From positions 1 to 28,111 of the IMG/VR virus record IMGVR_UViG_3300033993_001227: a DNA stretch of 28,111 bases; one strand, given 5' to 3'. Made by a program: the position numbers and the translations under genes. Below, one piece after another: positions 13,006-19,982 of this stretch (positions are counted from its first letter, which is position 1; each line of letters starts with the position of its first letter). Origin of the DNA: a virus. The notes beneath the pieces were generated by a model that saw only the letters and a list, made by a program, of their open reading frames with translations, had not been told where the DNA came from and searched no databases.

Positions 13006-13151
13006 GCCCGCCCCCTCCGCATAATCTCCAACTCATGCGCGTCGTCGAGACACTCATTACACTCACCCTCACGGTTCATGCGTGACGCGTCCCAATGGAT
13101 CGGGCAAATAGGAACTAGATCACCGTCGTAGTTCATAACGTCTACCCTCAT
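13002..13151 (-). CDS. Small zinc-binding protein (49 or 44 aa)
   Basis: Two in-frame ATGs compete. The one at 13151 overlaps the previous stop (ATGA), as elsewhere in this operon; the one at 13136 has GAGGG eight bases upstream. The shared product has CPIH and CNEC (about residues 16-34 from the longer start), a likely CCHC zinc site, in an acidic context (REGECNECLDDAHELEIM). Its stop overlaps the next gene's ATG. No function is recognised. Confidence 0.6.
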   Translation of the reverse strand: MRVDVMNYDGDLVPICPIHWDASRMNREGECNECLDDAHELEIMRRGRA

Positions 13152-13516
13152 GAGATCGCCCCACACTCACACTTGGAAACGTCCTCAACAACATAGCCAC
13201 AATACGGGCAAGCCTGATCTATTTCGTCCCATACCCAACCCCACGAACCGATCGGGAACACCTCAACACCGTTCACCATATGACCCGCCAACGCTTGCCA
13301 ACCCGTCCCGTCCTCAAATTGGATAACACCGTCTAACACACGGTAACCGATCTCCATTTCGTCCTGATCCTTAGCCATATGCTCCAACATGCGGAGACAC
13401 TCACCCAACGGAAACGACGGGCAAGCCCAACCGTTCCACCTCGACGACGGAATATGAACACCCGCATACGACGTTTCACCGTCGTCGTAACTGAACCTTG
13501 TAGCAACGTAATCCAT
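13148..13516 (-). CDS. Hypothetical protein with C-terminal zinc ribbon (122 aa)
   Basis: The product begins MDYVATRFSYDDGETSYAG and continues VHIPSSRWNGWACPSFPLG, a strand-rich, Trp-rich domain, then a helix LRMLEHMAKDQ and a region IQFEDGTGWQALAGHMVNGV. The C-terminus holds CPYCGYVVEDVSKCECG, a zinc ribbon. The overall layout (small globular domain plus Cys tail) recurs in actinophage accessory proteins of unknown function. The ATG at 13516 follows a G-rich ribosome site, two bases after the upstream stop. Confidence 0.75.
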   Translation of the reverse strand: MDYVATRFSYDDGETSYAGVHIPSSRWNGWACPSFPLGECLRMLEHMAKDQDEMEIGYRVLDGVIQFEDGTGWQALAGHMVNGVEVFPIGSWGWVWDEIDQACPYCGYVVEDVSKCECGAIS

Positions 13517-13518
13517 GA

Positions 13519-13734
13519 TTATTTTCCCCCCGTCAAAATACCCAATTCATGACCCTCACGAACAACAACAAAATACGACTTCCATTCATTGTTGCCTAAA
13601 TAATTTTCCCACGTATTCACCGCCATATCGTTCGCCTCCGCCTCACAACTAAACGAACCGATTACCTCAACACCCCAACAATTAGCGGGCGTGTCGAAGT
13701 CACCGAACCCCTCGATAACAATATATTTCTCCAT
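13519..13734 (-). CDS. Hypothetical protein, first gene of the minus-strand block (71 aa)
   Basis: ATG at 13734 is preceded by AAGGGGTAATC, the same block as before 12705. The product begins MEKYIVIEGFGDFDTPANCW, then GVEVIGSFSCEAEANDMAVN, and ends SYFVVVREGHELGILTGG. The strand-helix-strand order and the S-x-E-A-E-A helix resemble the protein at 11722-11964. It follows a near-consensus promoter directly and is probably an immediate-early product. No function is recognised. Confidence 0.75.
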   Translation of the reverse strand: MEKYIVIEGFGDFDTPANCWGVEVIGSFSCEAEANDMAVNTWENYLGNNEWKSYFVVVREGHELGILTGGK

Positions 13735-13794
13735 GATTACCCCTTATTTAGTAGCCCGTACCGCTACGGGATCGCCCTAACCAATTAGCGCGAC
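13735..13794 (-). promoter_or_regulatory. Structured 5' leader of the proximal minus-strand unit
   Basis: The expected ~60-base leader contains a perfect hairpin CCCGTA-GCGG-TACGGG (13771-13756 in minus order) and a small CTAA-TTGG-TTAG hairpin just upstream, then AAGGGGTAATC before the ATG. It matches the leader at 12706-12750 only in the final block. Confidence 0.45.
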
Positions 13795-13800
13795 ACACAC

Positions 13801-13829
13801 AATATACAGACACAATGCCCCCGTGTCAA
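13801..13829 (-). promoter_or_regulatory. Strong sigma-70-type promoter for the minus-strand block
   Basis: On the minus strand, TTGACA (complement of 13824-13829) and TATATT (complement of 13801-13806) are 17 bases apart, close to the ideal. It drives leftward transcription starting near 13794 into the gene at 13734. Confidence 0.8.
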
Positions 13830-13848
13830 GCAACAAAATACCGCCCTA

Positions 13849-13908
13849 CAGATCGGCAGCCACTATCACTAAACGAGATCGGCAACTATCACTAAACGAG
13901 ATAGGCGG
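13849..13908. repeat. Iteron-like direct repeats
   Basis: ACTATCACTAAACGAGAT occurs at 13862-13879 and again exactly at 13885-13902, a 23-base period. Each copy is followed by CGGC or AGGC, and a partial third copy (GATCGGC) precedes the first. The repeats lie directly upstream of the minus-strand promoter, so they could be operator sites or replication iterons. Confidence 0.65.
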
Positions 13909-13929
13909 ATCACCTAGCTTGTTACTCAT

Positions 13930-13951
13930 GGGTAAGTTACCCGGCGGTAAC
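13930..13951. repeat. Overlapping palindromes with three GGTAA half-sites
   Basis: GGGTAA-G-TTACCC (13930-13942) and GTTACC-CGGC-GGTAAC (13936-13951) share their middle arm, so only one hairpin or one protein dimer could use it at a time. This is typical of a regulatory operator. GGTAAC-like sites also occur at 9371-9377 and 12819-12824. Confidence 0.5.
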
Positions 13952-14334
13952 ATAGCTCACGGTGGGTGGGGGTGGGGTCACGGTGAGTGAGAACGCGGTA
14001 AGTAGTCGATCGGTCACGTACCGCAACCCGGCGAACACACGTTCGGCAGCCACACGGCAGGCGGGGGTATGCCGAGACGCGTGGGGGTATAGATATATAT
14101 ATGGGTGTGTCTCTGTGTGTGGTTTTGTGACCACTCTGAGTGGTGGGGTGTGTGGTTGTGCGGCTCCACCTTGGGAGGTGGGTTTGGGGTTGTTGGTGGT
14201 CGAGTTGATATTCACATACGTGTGTGTATCTTTCTACCAGTGGGTTAGGGATGTGTGTTGCTCCCCCCACGGTTCGCTCTCTGTGAGCAGGTCGCCGTAG
14301 CTAGTTTCTTTTAGCCGACACCTTGTTTGGTGAG
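13952..14334 (+). other. Non-coding G/T-rich control region
   Basis: The plus strand is strikingly rich in G and T (for example around 13960-13980 and 14101-14200) and no frame gives a credible protein. It contains two near-identical GGGGGTAT blocks (14063-14070, 14083-14090), an AT run at 14088-14102, and two perfect hairpins: ACCACTC-T-GAGTGGT (14130-14144) and CCACCT-TGGG-AGGTGG (14166-14181). It may hold an origin, a packaging site or a late-operon control region. Confidence 0.5.
14205..14232 (+). promoter_or_regulatory. Candidate plus-strand promoter
   Basis: TTGATA (14205-14210) and TATCTT (14227-14232) are 16 bases apart and would start transcription near 14239, toward the methyltransferase-terminase operon. 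The match is fair but not strong. Confidence 0.35.
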
Positions 14335-14469
14335 ATGACGTTCACCGCGCTGCTTGAACCAGTAAATAGTTCATCGACCCAGGTTCCCCTGTTTATGCCC
14401 CGCCACCTGCAAACGTGGTACAGCCATGAAGATTGCTTCGTGTGCCGTCATCCCGACGGGTGTGCGTAG
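14335..14469 (+). CDS. Possible small Cys/His protein (44 aa)
   Basis: An ATG at 14335 opens a 44-codon frame ending at TAG 14467-14469. The product begins MTFTALLEPV and ends with CFVCRHPDGCA preceded by H31, a compact Cys/His cluster that could bind zinc. The amino-acid make-up looks protein-like, unlike the flanking G/T-rich sequence. The ribosome site is weak (TTGGTGAG) and there is no coupling to a neighbour, so it may be spurious. Confidence 0.4.
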   Translation: MTFTALLEPVNSSSTQVPLFMPRHLQTWYSHEDCFVCRHPDGCA

Positions 14470-14568
14470 AGTGTAGCAGATGAAATCAGTGTTGGTGGAT
14501 GTGAGGAGGACCGGAGCCATCCAGTTCATTTAAGTGCTGTTGCTCTACGGCACACCCACCAACGTGTG

Positions 14569-14574
14569 TATAGT
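14569..14574 (+). promoter_or_regulatory. Possible -10 box for a leaderless methyltransferase transcript
   Basis: TATAGT lies seven bases before the ATG at 14582, so transcription would begin at or next to the start codon. There is no Shine-Dalgarno sequence before that ATG. No good -35 box is seen at the normal distance. Confidence 0.35.
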
Positions 14575-14581
14575 AGCAGTT

Positions 14582-15856
14582 ATGAGGGATGTAAATTTGT
14601 TGCTTGGTGATTGTCGTGACCGGCTCAAAGAACTACCAGACAACTCGATTGACAGCATTGTGACTGACCCACCGTATGAGCTTGGGTTTATGGGTAAGAG
14701 TTGGGATGCGTCGGGTGTGGCTTATGACGTGAGGGTGTGGCAGGAATGTTTGCGCGTGTTGAAACCTGGTGGACACATGCTCGCTTTTTCAGGTTCACGC
14801 ACATATCACCGCATGGCTTGCGCTATCGAGGATGCAGGGTTTCAGATTCGTGACCAGATTATGTGGGTGTATGGCTCAGGGTTTCCAAAGTCGTTGAATA
14901 TCAGTAAAGCGATTGACAAGGCTGCTGGTGCAGAGCGTGAGGTTGTTGGTAGTTATGAAACACACGACATTCGTAACGCAGGTCTGATGGATCGCAAAGG
15001 TTCAATGATGGTTGATGTGACTGCCCCTGCTACGGCTGAGGCTAAAGAGTGGGATGGTTGGGGTACAGCGTTGAAGCCTGCGCATGAGCCGATTGTGTTG
15101 GCTCGCAAGCCGTTGGTGGGGACTGTCGCTAACAATGTTTTGACGTATGGTGTTGGCGGGTTGAACATTGACGGATGCAGAGTCGCCCACCAATCAGAAG
15201 AAGATAGAGCGAGTGCAACACCTCAAGGAAAAGTAACTAGCAACAAAATGGCTGGTTCAGCACCTGATGTTTACGATGCAGGAAGAGTGGACGTTGACAG
15301 ACCTGACACAGCACTTGGTCGTTTCCCTGCGAACTTCATTCATGACGGATCGGACGAAGTATTAGAACTATTCCCTGACACTAAGGGTGGAACATGGAAC
15401 ACCACTAAAGGCGCACGACATTTCAACAATGATGGTGAGCCAACAGGGTATGCAACTTCTAAATCTGATAGTTCAACGGGTTCTGCTTCACGGTTCTTTT
15501 ATTGTGCTAAAGCCAGCAAGAAGGATCGCAACGAAGGCTTAGATGGATTTTCCGAGGTTCGTTCTGGCGGTATGTCTGCAACGATTGAGGGTTCAATGCT
15601 TACTGGTAGTGGAAACCAACGAACAACAACCAATAAAAACCATCACCCAACGGTTAAACCAACAGACCTCATGCGCTACCTGTGCAGACTGATAACCCCA
15701 CCAAACGGCACAGTCCTTGACCCATTTACAGGTTCCGGTTCAACAGGTAAAGCAGCTGTGCTGGAAGGATTTAGTTTCATTGGTGTTGAACAGTCAGAAG
15801 AATATATTGCGATTGCAGAAGCTCGTATAAAGTCTGTGTATGACAGCGGGGCGTAG
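14582..15856 (+). CDS. Beta-class DNA methyltransferase (adenine-N6 or cytosine-N4)
   Basis: The frame opens at 14534, but the ATG at 14582 gives MRDVNLLLGDCRDRLKELPD, the normal start of this family. TDPPYELGFMGKSW (D29-P-P-Y32) is the catalytic motif. LKPGGHMLAFSGSRTYHRM follows, and DPFTGSGSTGKAA (~379-391), the AdoMet-binding motif, comes last: motif IV before motif I is the beta-class order. Between them, after EPIVLARKPL, lies a long recognition insert including GRFPANFIHDGS and FFYCAKASKKDRNEG, typical of phage enzymes of this type. The base modified cannot be read from the sequence. No restriction partner is nearby. The 3' end overlaps terminase by 17 bases. Confidence 0.9.
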   Translation: MRDVNLLLGDCRDRLKELPDNSIDSIVTDPPYELGFMGKSWDASGVAYDVRVWQECLRVLKPGGHMLAFSGSRTYHRMACAIEDAGFQIRDQIMWVYGSGFPKSLNISKAIDKAAGAEREVVGSYETHDIRNAGLMDRKGSMMVDVTAPATAEAKEWDGWGTALKPAHEPIVLARKPLVGTVANNVLTYGVGGLNIDGCRVAHQSEEDRASATPQGKVTSNKMAGSAPDVYDAGRVDVDRPDTALGRFPANFIHDGSDEVLELFPDTKGGTWNTTKGARHFNNDGEPTGYATSKSDSSTGSASRFFYCAKASKKDRNEGLDGFSEVRSGGMSATIEGSMLTGSGNQRTTTNKNHHPTVKPTDLMRYLCRLITPPNGTVLDPFTGSGSTGKAAVLEGFSFIGVEQSEEYIAIAEARIKSVYDSGA

Positions 15857-17819
15857 CGGGCGACGACAAGTTCCACCACAGGATGTGGCACGTTTTTGGC
15901 AGGCGCGTGCGTCAGGTATGTCGATCAAGGATGCTGCGAAGATTGCTGGTGTTCATTACAACACTGCACAAAAGTGGGATGCAAAAAAGAAGATTGCTAA
16001 AGCTGAAATAGAGGTTGGGAAGTTGGAGCAGGGCACTGCCCGTAAGAAGGTGGGTGGTGTTCAGGCTGATGCTTGGGCGAAGGTGATGGATGTTTCTGAT
16101 CTTCCACCTGTTATCCCGTATGACCGTTTGAGTGAGGAAGCGCAACGCGGGCTTGTGGATTTCGACTATTTTAGGCGCAGGTATTTGGGCCGTATTCCTA
16201 GTCCGTGGCAGGTGGATGCCGCATACAAGATCGAAGATTATTTGTTGTCTAACGATAAACAGTTTGTGGTGTTGAACTGTCCCCCAGGTGCAGGTAAGTC
16301 CACCTTGTTTCACGATATTGCTGTGTGGCAGATTGTGAAGAACCGCAAGATTCGTGTGATGATCGGCTCGGTTTCGCAGTCTCTAGCCAAGATGTATTCG
16401 CGTCGTATCCGTGAAACCCTTGAACGCCAGTTCCCGTTGGACCCTGACCCTGTGCTGATTGACAAAGGGCTGGCAATAAAGGCGGAAGCGTGTTTGGCGA
16501 TTGACTACGGTAGGTTTAAGCCTTCAACTTCAGGGTCGTTGTGGCGAGCTGAAGAATTCATTGTTGAACAGGAGGACATGGGTGGGTTGGATAACAAGGA
16601 ACCAACTGTTTCTGCTTACGGTATTGAGTCTGAATTCATTGGTCATCGTGCCGATCTGTGTTTGTTTGATGACGTTGCATCACCGGAGAACGCTAAAGAA
16701 TCTGCGGCAAGAGACAAACTCATTGAGAGATGGGATTCAATGGCTGAAGCGCGAGTCGATCCAGGCGGTTTGCTCGCCGTCGTCGGACAAAGACTTGGAC
16801 CTTTGGACCTCTACGCTCATTGTCTCAGCAAAGTCACCTACGAAGATTTCGAGGATGATTATGACGGATCAGATACAACGGACATTTCACAAGACACAGA
16901 GCCGTTAAAGAAACAAAAATATCATCACCTGATTTATAAAGCGTATTATGAGGATTTGGACACTGGACTTGCGTCTAAACGGAATTCGTCCCCTGCATGG
17001 CCTAACGGACCACTCCTAGACCCTCATCGGTTGTCTTGGAAAGACTTGTCGTACATAAAACATTCCAACCCATCCAAGTTTGCGGTGGTATATCAGCAGG
17101 AAGATCAGGCTGAAGGGAATTATCTGATTGAACGTGTGTGGGCTACGGGTGGGATTGGCCCTGATGGGGTGCTGTATCCAGGCTGTGTGGACAATGAGCG
17201 TCGTCCAGGTCATGTACCCCACAACTTGCAACCCCCGCTGATCTCGATTGCCAGCGTTGACCCGTCACCAACCATGTTTTGGGCTATCCAATGGTGGATA
17301 TATCAGCCTGAAACGAACCTAAGGTTCCTGATTGACGTGGAAAGAGTCAAACTTACAGCCGAACAGCTCCTCGGCTTTGATACTACGACCCGTGACTATT
17401 CGGGAATCATGGAAGATTGGCAGAACAGGGCTATGGACATGGGCTACCCCATCTCACATTGGGTAGTTGAGGTCAACGCAGCCCAACGATTCTTGTTGGC
17501 ACACGACTTTGTTCGCAAATGGCAGTCCCGACACAACGTAAACGTGATCGCACACACCACTAGCCGTAACAAAATTGACGAAAACCTCGGTGTGGAAGCG
17601 TTGCTTCCACAGTTGTTCCGTTCCGGTGCAATCCGAACCCCATCTATGCGGGAAAACTGGAAAACACTAGCCTTCATCGAAGAACACTCATCATGGACTA
17701 GGGATAAAAAGAACGGTACTGACCTTGTGATGGCGTGTTGGATGGCGATGTTGCATTTACCTAACTTGTCACCGATTAGTCGGCCACAAAAGAAATGGCG
17801 ACCATCTTGGCTGGTGTGA
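15840..17819 (+). CDS. terL: Large terminase subunit with N-terminal helix-turn-helix
   Basis: The 659-residue protein drives ATP-dependent DNA packaging and cuts the concatemer. Walker A is NCPPGAGKST (146-155), Walker B is DLCLFDD (272-278), and the nuclease domain shows ASVDPSPTMFW (~473), WVVEVNAAQRF (~542) and NGTDLVMACW (~625), supplying the acidic metal ligands. The first ~70 residues (ARFWQARASGMSIKDAAKIA, then GVHYNTAQKWDAKKK) form an HTH unit like that of small terminase subunits, suggesting a built-in DNA-recognition module. No separate small subunit is visible upstream, where a methyltransferase overlaps its start. Confidence 0.92.
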   Translation: MTAGRSGRRQVPPQDVARFWQARASGMSIKDAAKIAGVHYNTAQKWDAKKKIAKAEIEVGKLEQGTARKKVGGVQADAWAKVMDVSDLPPVIPYDRLSEEAQRGLVDFDYFRRRYLGRIPSPWQVDAAYKIEDYLLSNDKQFVVLNCPPGAGKSTLFHDIAVWQIVKNRKIRVMIGSVSQSLAKMYSRRIRETLERQFPLDPDPVLIDKGLAIKAEACLAIDYGRFKPSTSGSLWRAEEFIVEQEDMGGLDNKEPTVSAYGIESEFIGHRADLCLFDDVASPENAKESAARDKLIERWDSMAEARVDPGGLLAVVGQRLGPLDLYAHCLSKVTYEDFEDDYDGSDTTDISQDTEPLKKQKYHHLIYKAYYEDLDTGLASKRNSSPAWPNGPLLDPHRLSWKDLSYIKHSNPSKFAVVYQQEDQAEGNYLIERVWATGGIGPDGVLYPGCVDNERRPGHVPHNLQPPLISIASVDPSPTMFWAIQWWIYQPETNLRFLIDVERVKLTAEQLLGFDTTTRDYSGIMEDWQNRAMDMGYPISHWVVEVNAAQRFLLAHDFVRKWQSRHNVNVIAHTTSRNKIDENLGVEALLPQLFRSGAIRTPSMRENWKTLAFIEEHSSWTRDKKNGTDLVMACWMAMLHLPNLSPISRPQKKWRPSWLV

Positions 17820-17852
17820 TACCTTTATAGGACTTACGCGAACAGAGGTTTT

Positions 17853-18212
17853 ATGGCTACAGCAAAGAAAAAAGCACCAGCAAAAAAGGCAGCACCAGCA
17901 AAAAAAGCTGCATCTGCAAATAAACCTAAGCCAAAAGAACCACCTAAGCCACCAGATAGGCAACGTCCTTCAACAGTTCCTCCGCTTCCTGGCAAGGGCG
18001 CAAGTCCTCGTAATCCTCGCGCTATGACAACAGCACAACTTGATGCTCGTTTAGCACAAATGCAGCGAGATGCAAAAAACAGTCGTCTTGACAGTTACAC
18101 ACCTCGTTCTACTGGTCGTGGTCTTGGAGGCATTTCTGGTGGTCGTGGTAACTCAGGTCGTGGTGGCGGTATGCGTGGTGGTGGTGGAGCCATGTTGGGT
18201 CGCGGCAAATAA
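17853..18212 (+). CDS. Histone-H1-like basic protein with RGG tail
   Basis: ATG at 17853 follows AGAGG by four bases. The 119-residue product begins with Lys/Ala/Pro repeats (KKKAPAKKAAPAKKAASANK), like histone H1 tails and actinobacterial HupB-type C-termini. A Pro-rich link, a short helix (TTAQLDARLAQMQRDAKN) and a Gly/Arg end (GGRGNSGRGGGMRGGGG) follow. It is strongly basic and probably disordered, suited to nucleic-acid binding. It sits between terminase and portal, where a scaffold or packaging cofactor might be expected. It could be a virion DNA-binding protein; function is inferred from composition only. Confidence 0.75.
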   Translation: MATAKKKAPAKKAAPAKKAASANKPKPKEPPKPPDRQRPSTVPPLPGKGASPRNPRAMTTAQLDARLAQMQRDAKNSRLDSYTPRSTGRGLGGISGGRGNSGRGGGMRGGGGAMLGRGK

Positions 18213-18218
18213 AAACAA

Positions 18219-19982
18219 ATGCTCACTACTGAGGAAATAGTCCAACTCTACGAGCAACGCCGTAGAAATCAAGGTCCTGTTCAGGAGCAGATGCGTCGTG
18301 TACGCGATCTAGCCAACGGTGACGTAATCGTTCCATTGAACGAACTTGATAAGAACGCTAAATCTTCGGTAGCAAACCTGTTAGTACAGGGCTTGGATCA
18401 GATGTCTATGCGTGTGACATCAACAATGCCATCCCCATATTTCCCGCCAATCAAAGAAGGCTCTGAACGCTCTAAGTCATCTGCCCGTATGCGCAAGCGT
18501 GCGATGTTGTCCATCTGGGATCACAACCGTATGCAGATGAAGATGCGCCGTCGCGCACGACACTTACTTGGCTACTCACAATCTGCTGTTGTTATCAAAC
18601 CTGACTTCAAAACTTTGATGCCTGTGTGGTCTGTACGCAACCCATTGGACACTTTCGCTGCACCAGTAGATGATCCTGATAACCCGATCCCAGATGACTG
18701 CATTTTCACGTATCGTGCCAGCGCAAGCTTCCTGCTAGAAAACTATGGCGAACTTGTATTAGGGAAACTGCGTTTAGGCAAAATTGCTGCCGACACCAAA
18801 TACACGATGCTCGAATATGTTTGCTCAGATTCCATCCAACTGATCGTTCTAGGTGCGGAAGATTCCCCGAACCTGACAGTTGGTGAACGTGCAGGCATTG
18901 AAGCGATGATGCTTGAATACATCCCGAACCGTACAGGTATGCCACTAGCAATCGTTGCTAACCGCATCACCCTAGACAAGCCACGTGGACAGTTTGATGG
19001 TGTGATGGGAATGTATTACACCCGCGCACGACTACAAGCCTTAACCGAGATTGCTATTGAGCGAGGTATCTTCCCTGAAGAATATCTGATCGCTCGACCA
19101 GGTGAGAACCCAGAGATTTTGCAGGTCGCTGATGGTAAAGCCGGACAACTTGGTGTTGTTAAGGGTGGCGACATTCAACAGTTGCAACTCAACCCAGGCT
19201 ATAAGACTGACACAGCACTTGATCGTTTGGAACGACAAGAGCGTTTGGAAGGTGCGATCCCTGCCGAGTTCGGTGGAGAATCAGCCAGCAACATTCGTAC
19301 TGGTCGCCGTGGAGAATCCGTCCTGTCGGCAACCGTGGACTTCCGTGTACAAGAAGCACAAGCAACCTTTGAACAATCCATACTTGAAGAAGATAAAGTT
19401 GCTATCGCTATCGAGAAAGCGTATTGGGGAAACCAAGAAAAGTCTTTCTTCTTCGGACGCAAATCATCTGCTGGTGAAGAAACCTATACACCAAACAAAC
19501 TTTGGCAAACAGATTTCCACTATGTCGCATACTCTGCGGCAGGCTCCGATGTGAACTCGCTGATAGTCGGCCTCGGTCAACGACTCGGAACAGGACTTAT
19601 GTCTAAAGAATCCGCTCGCGAAGCCGACCCGCTTATCAGCGACCCAGACCTAGAACATGACCGCATCATCTCGGAAGGAGTTGAATCTGCTTTACTTACA
19701 AGTATTCAGCAACAGGCTGCGGACCCTAATGGTCCGTATCAGCCAGAAGATTTGGCATATCTAACGAAACTCGTTGTCGAGCAAGACGTGCCGTTGTTTG
19801 AGGCTGTTCGTCGCACCGATCAACGCGCTAAGGATCGTCAGGCAACACCTGCACCAGCAGGCGCACCTGAAACAATGCCAGGTCTAGGTATGCCAGGTAT
19901 GGGCATGGAACAACCAGCAGGTCCACCAGCACAAGCAGGCCCACCACCTATCGGTGATCTACTCGCACAACTAGGAGGGTAA
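18219..19982 (+). CDS. Portal protein
   Basis: The 587-residue protein follows terminase with one small gene between, the normal place for a portal, the ring through which DNA enters and leaves the capsid. It starts MLTTEEIVQLYEQRRRNQGP, has a basic, membrane-free N-terminal part (SSARMRKRAM, then RRRARHLLGYSQSAVVI), an ARLQALTEIAIERGIFPEEY wing/stem helix region, and GAIPAEFGGESASNIRTGRRG near residue 345, all consistent with the SPP1/gp6-like portal superfamily. The last ~50 residues are Pro/Gly/Met-rich and probably disordered. Assignment rests on position, size and pattern. The ribosome site before its ATG is weak. Confidence 0.8.
   Translation: MLTTEEIVQLYEQRRRNQGPVQEQMRRVRDLANGDVIVPLNELDKNAKSSVANLLVQGLDQMSMRVTSTMPSPYFPPIKEGSERSKSSARMRKRAMLSIWDHNRMQMKMRRRARHLLGYSQSAVVIKPDFKTLMPVWSVRNPLDTFAAPVDDPDNPIPDDCIFTYRASASFLLENYGELVLGKLRLGKIAADTKYTMLEYVCSDSIQLIVLGAEDSPNLTVGERAGIEAMMLEYIPNRTGMPLAIVANRITLDKPRGQFDGVMGMYYTRARLQALTEIAIERGIFPEEYLIARPGENPEILQVADGKAGQLGVVKGGDIQQLQLNPGYKTDTALDRLERQERLEGAIPAEFGGESASNIRTGRRGESVLSATVDFRVQEAQATFEQSILEEDKVAIAIEKAYWGNQEKSFFFGRKSSAGEETYTPNKLWQTDFHYVAYSAAGSDVNSLIVGLGQRLGTGLMSKESAREADPLISDPDLEHDRIISEGVESALLTSIQQQAADPNGPYQPEDLAYLTKLVVEQDVPLFEAVRRTDQRAKDRQATPAPAGAPETMPGLGMPGMGMEQPAGPPAQAGPPPIGDLLAQLGG

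Noticed and set aside
12840-13085. Plus-strand frame opposite the zinc-ribbon miniproteins
   Set aside because: The minus-strand frames here have ATGA overlaps and regular cysteine spacing; the plus-strand product is basic, His/Pro-rich and unstructured.
13849-13908. CRISPR-like repeat pair
   Set aside because: Only two full copies of 18 bases with a 5-base spacer, no cas genes, and a position at a divergent promoter; iteron or operator sites are far more likely.
13962-14300. Plus-strand frame of 112 codons in the control region
   Set aside because: Its make-up follows the G/T-rich DNA (runs of Gly, Val, Cys), it has no good ribosome site and shows no domain pattern. The opposite-strand frames here are equally low in complexity.
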